A DNA stretch of 64,000 nucleotides, taken from assembly GCA_020634455.1 (NCBI GenBank), contig JACKBQ010000002.1:558001-622000 (forward strand), read 5' to 3'. The notes under the pieces were generated by a model. It saw nothing but the letters and a program-made list of their open reading frames with translations. It was not told the DNA's origin and made no database searches. Every line of letters begins with the position of its first letter. The stretch's first letter is position 1. A program made the translations under genes and the position numbers. Of this stretch, positions 17,187-26,439 are shown piece by piece. The stretch is from Ardenticatenaceae bacterium (lineage in GTDB: Bacteria; Chloroflexota; Anaerolineae; Promineifilales; Promineifilaceae).

Positions 17187-19144
17187 TAGTTGGTCTGCGG
17201 TGCGTTCTGCGTGTCGAAGCGCAGCATCACCTCTTCCAGCCGCTGCGGCACCCCGTACAATGTGACTTTATCGCTTAATTTTAGCTGGGTGTGCCCATGC
17301 GAGACCAATGTTTGCTGCCCACGCCGCACAGACAAAATGAGGACATCCAGCGGTAGGCGCAGCTCGCGCAGCGTAATGCCATCCAAATCCCGGTTGCGCA
17401 GCACTACATCCACAATTTCTTGCTGGTGCTCGGTGCCCAGCAGCAGCGAAGAAGCGGAGGGGGCACGTACAAATTGCTCAAGAAGGGAGACTACGGCCGT
17501 TTCCGGTTCCACAATCAACGCCCCCAACTTTTGGAACGCCCCACGCAGTTTCCGATCTTTGGAATGCACCACCACGGTTTCGGTGCCAAAATGTTCGTAG
17601 ATTAGCTCACAAACTGCCAAATTTTCTGCGTCGGAAAGCATCAAAATAAAGCTATCCGCCTGGGCTGCCTCCAGGGAAGCGAGTGTCTCGGCGGAAAACG
17701 TAGGCAGCAACTGCACATCCACAGATTCGTCTAGCAGCGCCAGCCGCTTTTGCATCTTTTCATTGTCCAACGCCGCGATACGCACCTGCCAATGATGCGC
17801 CTTTAGCTGGCGCGCCAAGGGTACCGACTGTGGCGTAAGTCCTAAAATAATGGCGTCCCGCACGCCATCAAACGGGGCTGCTTCGGCCTGCACATGCGTC
17901 TCACCCATCTGGTTTAGGGCAAATTTAAACAAAATTGGCCCAACAATTTCATTGATGACCACCATCGCGATAATGGTGGTGGCAAAGGCGTCACCCCAGC
18001 CGGGGAACTCCACCGCGACCTCTTTGGCCAGCCCCAAGGCCACCCCTGCCTGCGTCACAAACACCATCCATTTGTACCGATTGCTCTTGACTGAATCCCC
18101 AGCGAGAATGCCGCCGCCAAAGGAGCCAATTAAAATGACCACCACGCGAATAAGCGCTAACGCCAGAGCGATGGGCCACACCTGGAGCAAAATGTCCAGC
18201 TTGAGCCCTTCGCCCACCAGCGTGAAAAAGGCCACGTAGATGAGCGGCCCGGCATCGTGCAAAATTCTGGCGAATTCCAGGCGGCATTTGCTGAAATTGT
18301 TGATGATGAAACCGGCAACCATGCAAATGAGCAGTGGCTCCAGCAAAATCTCGACGGGCAGGTTCTCGTGGGTGAAATCCCGAATCCATGAGGAGAGCAA
18401 GAACACAGCAAACCCAATGGCGAGAATAACGGCCGTTTTCAACCAAAGTTGCCAGTGCCTATTGATAATCCACAACAGCACCCGGCTCAGCGCGATACCC
18501 AAACCCACAGAAAGCAGCAGCTCTACTGCCAACAGCAGCAGCAAGCCCAAATTAATGGATACGCCCGTCAAAATGGCGTCGGCAATGTCGGCACTGATGG
18601 CAAACAGAACAATCACCAGCACGTCAGAAATGACGGTAACGCCCAGGGCCAACTGGGTAAATGGCCCCCGCGAGCGCAGTTCGTTGATGAGGGCGATAGC
18701 CACGGATGGCGAACGGGCCACCATGATGGTCGCGGCCATCAGCGCAATGGCAACCTGGCTACTCACTGAAAATTCCTGCATAAAAGGAATGAAATCTGCC
18801 AGCAAAAACACGGCCAGCGTACCACCCAAAACCGTGACAAAGACGATTACGGCCGTTACCAACCCAATACTCCGCAGTCGCCCCCGAATTTCTGGTAAAT
18901 AAAGCTCGCTGCCAGCCGCAAAAGCGATGAATGCCAGCGAAATCTCATCAATAAAGCGCAGAGATTCCACCACTTCTTTGCTGGCAAAGCCCAACACAAA
19001 CGGCCCAGCCATGAGGCCAGTAAACAAATAACCGCTGATTTTGGGCAAGTTAAAATGAGCAAACAAGCGCCCAATTTGCCACGAAGCCAAAGCAATCAGG
19101 CTAAAGTTAAGAATAATCAAAGGGAGTTGTTGAAAATGTTCCAT
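17186..19144 (-). CDS. CPA2-type cation:proton antiporter with RCK domains (paralogue B)
   Basis: 652 residues from the ATG at 19144. Its architecture is the same as paralogue A: N-terminal antiporter helices (GYLFTGLMAGPFVLGF near 42-57, almost identical in both), a degenerate TrkA-N (GLTPQS in place of the glycine motif) and a TrkA-C domain (LDGITLRELRLPLD). The two genes are a tandem duplication that has diverged. The degenerate TrkA-N suggests reduced NAD(H) binding. A GTG six codons upstream is a less likely start. Confidence 0.85.
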   Translation of the reverse strand: MEHFQQLPLIILNFSLIALASWQIGRLFAHFNLPKISGYLFTGLMAGPFVLGFASKEVVESLRFIDEISLAFIAFAAGSELYLPEIRGRLRSIGLVTAVIVFVTVLGGTLAVFLLADFIPFMQEFSVSSQVAIALMAATIMVARSPSVAIALINELRSRGPFTQLALGVTVISDVLVIVLFAISADIADAILTGVSINLGLLLLLAVELLLSVGLGIALSRVLLWIINRHWQLWLKTAVILAIGFAVFLLSSWIRDFTHENLPVEILLEPLLICMVAGFIINNFSKCRLEFARILHDAGPLIYVAFFTLVGEGLKLDILLQVWPIALALALIRVVVILIGSFGGGILAGDSVKSNRYKWMVFVTQAGVALGLAKEVAVEFPGWGDAFATTIIAMVVINEIVGPILFKFALNQMGETHVQAEAAPFDGVRDAIILGLTPQSVPLARQLKAHHWQVRIAALDNEKMQKRLALLDESVDVQLLPTFSAETLASLEAAQADSFILMLSDAENLAVCELIYEHFGTETVVVHSKDRKLRGAFQKLGALIVEPETAVVSLLEQFVRAPSASSLLLGTEHQQEIVDVVLRNRDLDGITLRELRLPLDVLILSVRRGQQTLVSHGHTQLKLSDKVTLYGVPQRLEEVMLRFDTQNAPQTN

Positions 19145-19412
19145 AGTGTCGTAGCGTATCACGCCCTGGCCTACAAGACGATTTTAAAGCAATGATCTCA
19201 TAGTTGGTTTAGCTAAGATGGGGAGAAGTGGGTTGCCGATTTCATTCATGAATCGGCCCGATTTTAGCGAAGAATAACCGAATTAAAAAATTGTTCCTAA
19301 AAATTTGCCTGTTTTCGTATCGCTTCGTCGCTGATTCTTTAGCCGGGAGTCAGCAAAATAAGTTGGTTTTTCGTTTTCATCCAGGCGTCGTTTGAGGCTG
19401 GCCAAAATAAAA

Positions 19413-21047
19413 TCAGCATGTTTTCCAAAATTTGCCAGGAACTCTTTCATTTTCTTTGGTCGAAGTCAGTTGAAGCAAAATTCTCTGGGCTGTAGGGGCT
19501 ATCGCTAAACCGCCAAGTCCGGTACAACAGAGCTCACGCGGCATACTTTCGCCAACCAGAAACATGGCATCAATCACCTCATCCAACGGAATCACATCTG
19601 TATAGCCTGCTACAGCCATATTCATGGCTGCCAATGCCTTGTGGGCAGCGGAAACATTCTTGTCTAAACAAGGCACCTCAACGCGATCGCCAATCATGTC
19701 ACAAACGAGCCCAAGGGAAGCGCCTAGCGCTTTTGCCGAAGCATTTAACGCCTGCTGAAGAGTTCCCCCATGCAAATGCGTTAAGCCAGCCGCCGCCATT
19801 GCGCCACCAGCGCCCGTTTCAGCCATACAACCAGCCACTTCTGCGGCAAAGGTAGCATGAGCCGCGATGAAAACGCCAATTAAGCCAGAGGCTAACATCG
19901 CTTTTACCACGTCATCTTCTGCTGCTCCCAGAAAAGAAGCTGCACCCAGGATTGCACCGGGCAGCGTTCCGCAAGACCCGGCTGTGGGGGCGGCCACAAT
20001 GACACCCATCGCACTTTTTACGTCCATCATGGCTGTGGTGTACAGGGTGATGCGGTTACCGATATCATCCTGGACCCGTCCGGCTTCTATGGCCGCTTTG
20101 AGCTTTGGCGCTTGAGCTGGCAGGATTCTGTCTTGATATTCTGTTCCGGCCAGCCCACTGTGAATTGATTTTTTCATAATGCGCACGATTGCCCGCATTT
20201 TTTCAAACACTTCTTCTGTTGAAATGTTTCCCCGTCGGCTTTCATAGGCAACGGCAAGCTCCCAAAGTGCTAAATTTTGCCCTTGGTTGAATTCAAGCAT
20301 TTCATGACAACTGATAAAAGGAACGTCCAGACCAGCGCGGGCTAAGATTGGCAGGACCGGGTTTAAGACTCTTACCGATTGTACTGAATCAATGGCGGCT
20401 AAGGTGCTTAAAAAATCGGCATCAAAAGCGACAGCAGATTTGACTTCGATAAAGGATGTTTTGCTGGATTGATGGGCTTCAATAAATTCAAAACTGCTAA
20501 ATTTTCCCAAGTGAAGTTGCAGCTCTGTCGGCTCACCCTCATAGAACACGAGCAGCTCGTAATAATCTCCGACCATGCAAACCGCTGCCCCATCTATTTT
20601 TTGCACCTCGATCATGCCGCCGCCGGTGGAAATGGCTTCAACGGTATGAACTTCAGCTTCATTGGCAATAGTCAGCCGGTAATTGTTAGGGTGCTTGGCA
20701 CCATAATCTAAGTATTTCACTTCGACCTGAATGCCTGCGTTGCTAAGTCCTTTGGCAAAACTTTGTAATCTATCATCATCAATGTCGTACCCCAGGATGC
20801 CGCTATAAAGCCCCATGTCCGTGCCTTGCCCAGAATGGGTTGTTTTGAGAGCCCCGTTTTCATCGTATTCTACGACTAAAGATGTGATTTCTCCGTCCAA
20901 TAAATCGAGACAGAGTCGGCCAATTCGATGGGCAGCCGCGCAATGTGAACTAGATGGCCCACGCATAATCGGACCAATGGCATCGTTGAAAATGCTGGGC
21001 GCTATCGCCGTTTTTAATGCTCTTTTTGTGGCTATATTTAAACTCAT
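19413..21047 (-). CDS. sdaA: L-serine ammonia-lyase, iron-sulfur type, fused beta-alpha chain
   Basis: Deaminates L-serine to pyruvate and ammonia. 544 residues. The N-terminal beta-type domain starts with IGPIMRGPSSSHCAAAHR, and an ACT-like stretch runs to about residue 215. The C-terminal alpha domain carries cysteines for the 4Fe-4S cluster in GSCGTLPGA, VPCLDKN and ELCCTGLGGL. The start ATG has an AGGTGA site. Unlike most genes here, the whole 1.6 kb contains no ACGGCCGT palindrome, and it looks more AT-rich, which fits a later acquisition. Confidence 0.92.
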   Translation of the reverse strand: MSLNIATKRALKTAIAPSIFNDAIGPIMRGPSSSHCAAAHRIGRLCLDLLDGEITSLVVEYDENGALKTTHSGQGTDMGLYSGILGYDIDDDRLQSFAKGLSNAGIQVEVKYLDYGAKHPNNYRLTIANEAEVHTVEAISTGGGMIEVQKIDGAAVCMVGDYYELLVFYEGEPTELQLHLGKFSSFEFIEAHQSSKTSFIEVKSAVAFDADFLSTLAAIDSVQSVRVLNPVLPILARAGLDVPFISCHEMLEFNQGQNLALWELAVAYESRRGNISTEEVFEKMRAIVRIMKKSIHSGLAGTEYQDRILPAQAPKLKAAIEAGRVQDDIGNRITLYTTAMMDVKSAMGVIVAAPTAGSCGTLPGAILGAASFLGAAEDDVVKAMLASGLIGVFIAAHATFAAEVAGCMAETGAGGAMAAAGLTHLHGGTLQQALNASAKALGASLGLVCDMIGDRVEVPCLDKNVSAAHKALAAMNMAVAGYTDVIPLDEVIDAMFLVGESMPRELCCTGLGGLAIAPTAQRILLQLTSTKENERVPGKFWKTC

Positions 21048-21122
21048 AAAATCACCTGGTGACCTTTCCCATTTTGATATTAATACACACTCACTCTGGA
21101 CAGGTTTTGCAGCTAACAGGTC

Positions 21123-21476
21123 TTAGCGAATGATGATGGAATGAAAAAATCGTTCCTGAAAGAAAGTTTGCTCCCGAATTTGAGCGTCTGAGATTTTTTG
21201 CCCCGGTGGAACCAAAATCAGCTTGTCGTCGGCATCGTCCCGACGATGGATGAGGGCGACGCAGAGGCCGGTAAATTTTTTCAACGGCACGGCGACGTTT
21301 AGCACGTAGGCGTCCAGGTCGTCACCGTCCGGGGCGGGCACGCCGGGCAGGTAACCGTAGTTTACGGGGTAAACAAAGCCCCACTGCGGATGGTGAGAAT
21401 TGAGCGGGCGATCAATAACGGCCGTTACCACCTGCCCTAAAAAAGTCGTCGTGTCTGGATAAATTGGCTCGCTCAT
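21123..21476 (-). CDS. Short inorganic pyrophosphatase-like protein
   Basis: 117 residues. The core YPVNYGYLPG...APDGDDLDAYV matches the soluble family I inorganic pyrophosphatase signature (acidic DxDxxD-type metal site). The protein is much shorter than the 165-180 residues of classic PPases but similar to short relatives annotated as inorganic diphosphatase. It probably hydrolyses pyrophosphate or a related phosphoanhydride. No Shine-Dalgarno is seen before the ATG, and the upstream DNA is a palindromic repeat. Confidence 0.75.
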   Translation of the reverse strand: MSEPIYPDTTTFLGQVVTAVIDRPLNSHHPQWGFVYPVNYGYLPGVPAPDGDDLDAYVLNVAVPLKKFTGLCVALIHRRDDADDKLILVPPGQKISDAQIREQTFFQERFFHSIIIR

Positions 21477-21486
21477 TTTTTGAATG

Positions 21487-21552
21487 GGACACGGATGACA
21501 CGGATTTTACGGATTTTTTTTCTTATCCGTGCCATCCGTTAAATCCGTGTCC
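21487..21552. repeat. GGACACGGAT palindromic repeat
   Basis: Left arm begins GGACACGGATGACACGGAT; right arm ends ATCCGTGCCATCCG...ATCCGTGTCC. It lies between the pyrophosphatase and NACHT genes. The related copy at 36305-36375 has GGACGCGGATGAACGCGG. Confidence 0.7.
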
Positions 21553-21559
21553 TGTTTTC

Positions 21560-23410
21560 TTATGGTGACGGGGAACGGCCGTTTTCCCGAAAATAGTCCA
21601 GCAGCAGCAAATGCACAAACATGTAGCCGCCCCCCACGCGGCGTAGCAAATTGCGCTCGGCGGCGTAATCCAAAAAGGAGAGAAAATCTTCCGGGATGAG
21701 CTGACTGGTAGCCAGCACCTGGCTGAGCTGCCGCTGCTGCCACGCCGCCAGCCCGCCGTACGCCAGCCCGGCGGAAAGCCCCAGGTACAGCGTCGCGCCG
21801 ACGGCGAAAAGCAAAAACGGTTGCCAGCTCAAGCCCCAGTTGAGTGCGTTGCTGATGAGCCAGCCCAGGGTGAGGGATACGGCCGTTCCCACTCCAGTGA
21901 TTGTGCCAATGAGACGGCCGTTTTGTGCCGAGCGCACAAAGCCCTGACCCGGCGTGGTGCGCATCTTTGTCTCGTCCCGCTCCGCCGCGTGTGCCACAAA
22001 CTGGCTCACAAAACCGAGCAGCGCCAGCAGTAAAATCCACGCGGGCGAAAGGTCCCAACTGCGCCCCGCCAACCAGAGTAAGCTGCCCAACACCACACCG
22101 CCAACCGCACCCAAACCGCCGCCCAACAGCCCCCGCAGCCAGCGCCAGTTTAGCGTCTCCACCGTCTCAATGCGGAACCAATCCACCCGCGCCCACACCA
22201 GCAGCAGCCGGAAGCCCGCCAGCAAGCCGCCCGTCAGCAGCCCCACGCCGAGGCCCGCCAGCAATGCGTGCCAGTCGGCAATGGCCAGCCCCAGCAGCCC
22301 CACCAGTACGCCAATGAGCATAAACAGCCCCACCAGTCGGTTGCGTAAGCCCGCCACAAATTGCCGCTGCTGCTCGCGGGGCAGCCAGTTCGGCTGCAAC
22401 CCCTCCAAAAAGAAGATGGTCTGGTTGAATTGGGACATCTTTTGCGCCAGCCAGCCCAGCCAGCCCACCGTTTGCGCCGGTTGGTACAGTTCTTCGCCAC
22501 CGCGATAGCGCACCATGCGCTCCACGTACACGTCAAACAGCAGCGTGCGCCCCATCTTGCGGTCGCCCAGCGACAGGGCCACCTGCTCCGGCATCCGGTA
22601 GTAAGCCAGGGTCATCATGCTCAGCATCAGCGGCGATTCGGCCAGTTCGCGCAGGGTTCTGTCTGTTTGCAATGCAGCCCGCAGCCCGGCCAGGCGCGGC
22701 CCCATGCTGCCCAGATACTGGTCAATCTGTTCCAGCGAGAGCGCTTGCAGCACAATCGCCTGCGCCAGATTGAGCCGCGTCGCCAGCGCCTCGTAATCCT
22801 TAATGCGGCAGGTGACGACGGTGGGCATGCTCATGTACTTTTGGCGGAACTGGTTGATCGCCAGGGCGCAGGCGACGCGCTTTTCTTGCTCTACCTCGTC
22901 CAGACCGTCTAGCAGGGGGAGCAGTGCGCCATTTTTTAGCCATTCTTGCCCCAGGCGGCGGGGTACTTCGTACCGGTTGGCCAGCTCGTTGACCATCCAG
23001 TCTCCCAGCGGCAGGTTGCCCGCCCAGCTGGCCAGGCTAAACACCACGGGGATGGGATGGGTCGCTTCCATCTGCGCCCGAAGCAGCAGATCGCTGACCA
23101 GTTGCAGCAAAATGGTGGTTTTGCCTGCGCCCGGCTCGCCCATGATGAGCAGCGTGCCTTCGGCCTCGTCGTACACTTTGGTGATGCTGGTGCCGATGGG
23201 TAGCGGCGTGTCGAAAACTTCGTCGGGTAGTAGATTGTCGGGCTGTTGCCAGTCAGCCATCGCGTAGTTGGCGACGGCGTTGGTGCGGTAGGTCATGGAG
23301 AGATCAATCATCTCCGCGCCGTGCAGCGACTCTTGCAAAACACCGACGAGCCAAAATGTTTTAACGCGCTGGAGCATGACCTGGCGGTTGTGGTTGGTTT
23401 GAACTTCCAT
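21560..23410 (-). CDS. NACHT ATPase with C-terminal membrane domain
   Basis: 616 residues. The N-terminus (NRQVMLQRVKTFWLVGVLQ, then SLHGA) is a short conserved lead seen before NACHT modules in many filamentous bacteria. Walker A is GEPGAGKTT (about 91-99) and Walker B is LLPLLDGLDEV. A winged-helix-like region follows to about 330. Residues about 355-560 hold five or six hydrophobic segments. This is a STAND ATPase with a membrane output domain, and pore formation on activation is a possible role by analogy. The likely ligand is unknown. Confidence 0.8.
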   Translation of the reverse strand: MEVQTNHNRQVMLQRVKTFWLVGVLQESLHGAEMIDLSMTYRTNAVANYAMADWQQPDNLLPDEVFDTPLPIGTSITKVYDEAEGTLLIMGEPGAGKTTILLQLVSDLLLRAQMEATHPIPVVFSLASWAGNLPLGDWMVNELANRYEVPRRLGQEWLKNGALLPLLDGLDEVEQEKRVACALAINQFRQKYMSMPTVVTCRIKDYEALATRLNLAQAIVLQALSLEQIDQYLGSMGPRLAGLRAALQTDRTLRELAESPLMLSMMTLAYYRMPEQVALSLGDRKMGRTLLFDVYVERMVRYRGGEELYQPAQTVGWLGWLAQKMSQFNQTIFFLEGLQPNWLPREQQRQFVAGLRNRLVGLFMLIGVLVGLLGLAIADWHALLAGLGVGLLTGGLLAGFRLLLVWARVDWFRIETVETLNWRWLRGLLGGGLGAVGGVVLGSLLWLAGRSWDLSPAWILLLALLGFVSQFVAHAAERDETKMRTTPGQGFVRSAQNGRLIGTITGVGTAVSLTLGWLISNALNWGLSWQPFLLFAVGATLYLGLSAGLAYGGLAAWQQRQLSQVLATSQLIPEDFLSFLDYAAERNLLRRVGGGYMFVHLLLLDYFRENGRSPSP

Positions 23411-23419
23411 AAATCAGAT

Positions 23420-23494
23420 AGCGAGTGGGCGAGTTTGCCAGTTGGCGAGTCGGTTTCTGCTACTCGCCTACTCGCAGACTGGCAAACTGGCAAA
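23420..23494. repeat. GCGAGT/TTTGCCAGT inverted repeat cluster
   Basis: Repeated GGCGAG and TTTGCCAGT words on the left pair with ACTGGCAAA and CTCGCC words on the right. It fills the gap between the amidohydrolase stop and the NACHT start. Confidence 0.6.
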
Positions 23495-23496
23495 CA

Positions 23497-24741
23497 TCAC
23501 ATTAGGTTTTTCACGATACGGCCGTCTTTCACCACCAGCCGAATATTGTCCACATCTTCCAAACTGCGGATGTTCGCCAGCGGGTCGGTGTGGGTGACGA
23601 TGACGTCCGCCAGCTTGCCGGGTTCCAGCGTGCCGACCTTGTCTTCCCAGCCCAGGCATTCCGCCGCTGTTTTGGTGGTGGCTACAATCGAATCCATCGG
23701 CGACAGGCCCACGTTGCACATGAGGCCCAGCTCGCGCAGGTTGGTGCCGTGCTTCATTACGCCCGCGTCGGTGCCCATCGCCACTTTTACGCCTGCTTTG
23801 AACGCCCTGCCGATGTTCTCGCTGTGAATCTCAATCACCTCGCGCGATTTGCGGATGCCCCATTCGGGCATCGAGCCGCCGGATTCGGCCGCTTCCAGCA
23901 CCGCCAGCGGAGCCAGCAGCGTCGGCACCAAGAAAGTGCCCCGCTCCAGCATCAGCTCAATCGCCTCGTCGTCCACGTAAATGCCATGTTCGATGGAGTG
24001 GATGCCCGCCCGCACCGCATTTTTGATGCCCTCGGCCCCCTGCGCGTGGGCCATCACCTTGACGCCGCGCCGGTAAGCCGCTTCCTGCACCATCACTTCC
24101 AGCTCTTCCGGGGTGAACTGGGTAAATTCGGGGTGGTCGGTGGGGCTGAGGACGCCGCCGGTGGAGCAAACCTTGATGACCTCGGCTCCGGCGCGCAGCA
24201 CTTCGCGCACTTTTTTACGTACCTCGTCCACGCCATCGCACAGGCCGCTGGGCCTCCCCGGCGTGGGGGGAATGATGTCCAAACTGGAGCCGGAGGGCAG
24301 CCAGCCGTCGCCATGCCCGCCGGTGATGGTCAAAATCGAAATGCTGATTTGCATGCGCGGCCCAGCAATCAGCCCTTGCTCGACGGCTTGCTTCATGCCC
24401 AAATCGGCCCCGCCTGCGTCCCGCACGGTGGTGATGCCCGCCTCCAGCGTGCGCCGCATGGGGTCAATTGCCTGGTAATAACCGAGCGAGAACGGGGTGT
24501 TCATCGCCGCCATAAAATTGACGCCGTCGAAGATGAAATGGACGTGGGTGTCAATCAGGCCGGGCAGGATGGTGCCACCCTGGGCGTCGATCATTTGCAC
24601 GTCGCTGTTGGGCAGGCGGATGTCGCTTTTGCGGCCGACCTGCTCGATTTTGTTATCGCGGATGAGAACTGCGCCGTTTTGGATGGGGGAACGGCCGTTG
24701 CCGTCAATCACGGTGCCATTGTGGATGAGGGAATAACTCAT
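23497..24741 (-). CDS. Metal-dependent amidohydrolase (imidazolonepropionase/prolidase-like)
   Basis: 414 residues. The first metal motif is GLIDTHVHF (about 60-68). Later come a probable metal-bridging Lys in EVIKVCSTGG, the His ligands in MAHAQG and SIEHG, and the Asp in MGTDAG. This matches the amidohydrolase subgroup annotated as imidazolonepropionase-like or Xaa-Pro dipeptidase-like. The substrate cannot be read from sequence. The ATG at 24741 is preceded by TTGGAGCGCATC, a good ribosome site; a TTG four codons earlier is the alternative. Confidence 0.85.
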   Translation of the reverse strand: MSYSLIHNGTVIDGNGRSPIQNGAVLIRDNKIEQVGRKSDIRLPNSDVQMIDAQGGTILPGLIDTHVHFIFDGVNFMAAMNTPFSLGYYQAIDPMRRTLEAGITTVRDAGGADLGMKQAVEQGLIAGPRMQISISILTITGGHGDGWLPSGSSLDIIPPTPGRPSGLCDGVDEVRKKVREVLRAGAEVIKVCSTGGVLSPTDHPEFTQFTPEELEVMVQEAAYRRGVKVMAHAQGAEGIKNAVRAGIHSIEHGIYVDDEAIELMLERGTFLVPTLLAPLAVLEAAESGGSMPEWGIRKSREVIEIHSENIGRAFKAGVKVAMGTDAGVMKHGTNLRELGLMCNVGLSPMDSIVATTKTAAECLGWEDKVGTLEPGKLADVIVTHTDPLANIRSLEDVDNIRLVVKDGRIVKNLM

Positions 24742-24888
24742 GATGCGCTCCAATTTTTGAAAACTGCGTTAGGTGGGCAAAGTGTACCGGATGTTGAGGG
24801 GCGGGGCTAATAAAAGTTGAGACGCGGATTTATGTGTCTAAACTTTGCTAAGGTAGACATGATAGGATTCGTAATCAATAATTTTGAT

Positions 24889-25662
24889 TCATTTTTGAAC
24901 TGCCCAGTCATGGTGACCTGCACTAACTGTGTACCCATGCTGTCGAAGACCAGCCGCAAAATCTCGTTCCATTGCGATGGCTTGTTGATAACTTTTGATT
25001 GGGTTCATATGTGCATACAAATCAGGCACTAAACAAATACCAAATCGCTTTACCATCTCGCTAGCTTTACGTCCGTTCTTATGTTGCTTAAATCGTATTT
25101 CTGGTGTTTTGCCTGTGTATCCCACGTACAAACAAGGGTAGTTTGTACGACGTTTTGGGTTTGAATTAATGAGATGCGGATAGATTTCTAATGCTTCAGC
25201 TTGCAGCAAAATCACATATACGTGGAACTCTTTTCGCCGCATTTGAGGTTGGATTTGGCTCACCGCGCGTGAGGTAAAAGCTAGTCTTTTTATTTCTTCT
25301 TTTACGTCGCACGCTGCAAAATAAGCTGACGTTGTTAGGTGTTTAAACGCATCTCGAAGTGCAAATACGAGAATCGATAAATCATGAAGCTGAGCCAAGC
25401 CTTTTTGGCTAAGGCCATAACTTTCTCCATTTATCTTGCGGATAAAATTATTTTTCTCAATAAGTTTTCCCCAGACAGCCGGAAAATCGGGCCAACTACC
25501 CCGCCAATAACCTTTGGTTTGGATATTTGCAAACAACTCGTCACCTGAAGCTACTTTTCCCAAATTGTGGAATGCCAGCAGCAATACGAAGGTTTGCTCG
25601 AATTTAGGCGTAACGCAGAGTTTTGGAATTGGGTCAATAGGAATAATATTGGTAGTTTCCAT
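24889..25662 (-). CDS. GIY-YIG-like nuclease-domain protein
   Basis: 257 residues. The C-terminal 100 residues contain VYVILLQ, then CLYVGYTGKTPEIRFKQHKNG, which fits the GIY-YIG fold (YVGYTG for the YIG strand and Arg in EIRF), with a possible catalytic Glu in AMERDFAAGLR. The N-terminal 150 residues are helical and unknown, with a winged-helix feel (YGLSQKGLAQL). The start at 25662 follows GAGGTAATC. The gene is AT-rich and lacks ACGGCCGT copies, unlike most neighbours, which suggests transfer. It could be a stand-alone nuclease or part of a stress system. Confidence 0.6.
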   Translation of the reverse strand: METTNIIPIDPIPKLCVTPKFEQTFVLLLAFHNLGKVASGDELFANIQTKGYWRGSWPDFPAVWGKLIEKNNFIRKINGESYGLSQKGLAQLHDLSILVFALRDAFKHLTTSAYFAACDVKEEIKRLAFTSRAVSQIQPQMRRKEFHVYVILLQAEALEIYPHLINSNPKRRTNYPCLYVGYTGKTPEIRFKQHKNGRKASEMVKRFGICLVPDLYAHMNPIKSYQQAIAMERDFAAGLRQHGYTVSAGHHDWAVQK

Positions 25663-25782
25663 GATTACCTCACTGGGGTAACTTATATTAAACTTCCAGT
25701 CACCTAGATTACAAAAGGAACATCCCAATTTTAGCAAAAATTTTGGAGTTACGGCCGTTCTTACCCAAATAAATCGTCAAGT

Positions 25783-26406
25783 TCAGAGGAAAAGCACCTT
25801 ATACACATCATCCAGCCAGCGGGTTTGGGGCTGAACAATGGTGGGTTTGGGCTGCAAATTGGCCCAGAAGGGGGCAAAGCGGTGGTTGCGGTCGCCGGGG
25901 AGGGTCCAGCGGTCGGCCATTTCTTCATGGCAGTGCAGGTGGACATAATGGCGGGTTTTGCGCCAGCTCAGCCGCTCGCCGGGCAGCCAGCCGTCTATGA
26001 AGAGCGTAATTTGGCTGGGGTTGGGCAGTTGGTCGTATTCGGTGTAGCGGGTGTGGTGGAAATTGCCTCTTTGCTCTCTCACTGCAAACGTCATCCCCCG
26101 GCTAAACAGCGGCGCAAACGGTAGTGAATTTTCGTCTGGTTGGCTAAAAATGTGGCTGTCCTGGTTGAGAATTGCTTCCCCGGCGGCCAGCTCATTTTCG
26201 ATTTTGCCCAAATAGCGGTGGATGGTCAGTTGGGTGAGTCCGGTTTCTTCATGTGCTTCGCGCAGAACGGCCGTTTCCCACCCTTCCCCCACATCTACCG
26301 TTCCCGCCGGCAGCTGCACCCCCGCCTGCGGATGCTGGAACAGCAAAATCTGCCGCCCCGCAGGCCGCTCACGGGTGATGAAGGCGGTTACCTTTTCAAC
26401 AGTCAT
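25783..26406 (-). CDS. Nudix hydrolase
   Basis: 207 residues from the ATG at 26406. The Nudix box is complete: GTVDVGEGWETAVL followed by REAHEETGL, giving all catalytic Glu residues and the Arg. It hydrolyses a nucleoside diphosphate linked to another moiety; the substrate is not evident. The C-terminal half (HYVHLHCHEEMADRW) is unusual and may add a lid. A TTG three codons upstream is a possible start. It lies 33 bases downstream of the YihY gene on the same strand. Confidence 0.85.
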   Translation of the reverse strand: MTVEKVTAFITRERPAGRQILLFQHPQAGVQLPAGTVDVGEGWETAVLREAHEETGLTQLTIHRYLGKIENELAAGEAILNQDSHIFSQPDENSLPFAPLFSRGMTFAVREQRGNFHHTRYTEYDQLPNPSQITLFIDGWLPGERLSWRKTRHYVHLHCHEEMADRWTLPGDRNHRFAPFWANLQPKPTIVQPQTRWLDDVYKVLFL

Positions 26407-26439
26407 CGTAGGCAAACCAAACGCGGTAAGAAACCGCGG

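Noticed and set aside
23590..24810. 406-codon open frame opposite the amidohydrolase
   Set aside because: His/Arg/Gly-rich shadow of a GC-rich gene; no start signal and no family resemblance.
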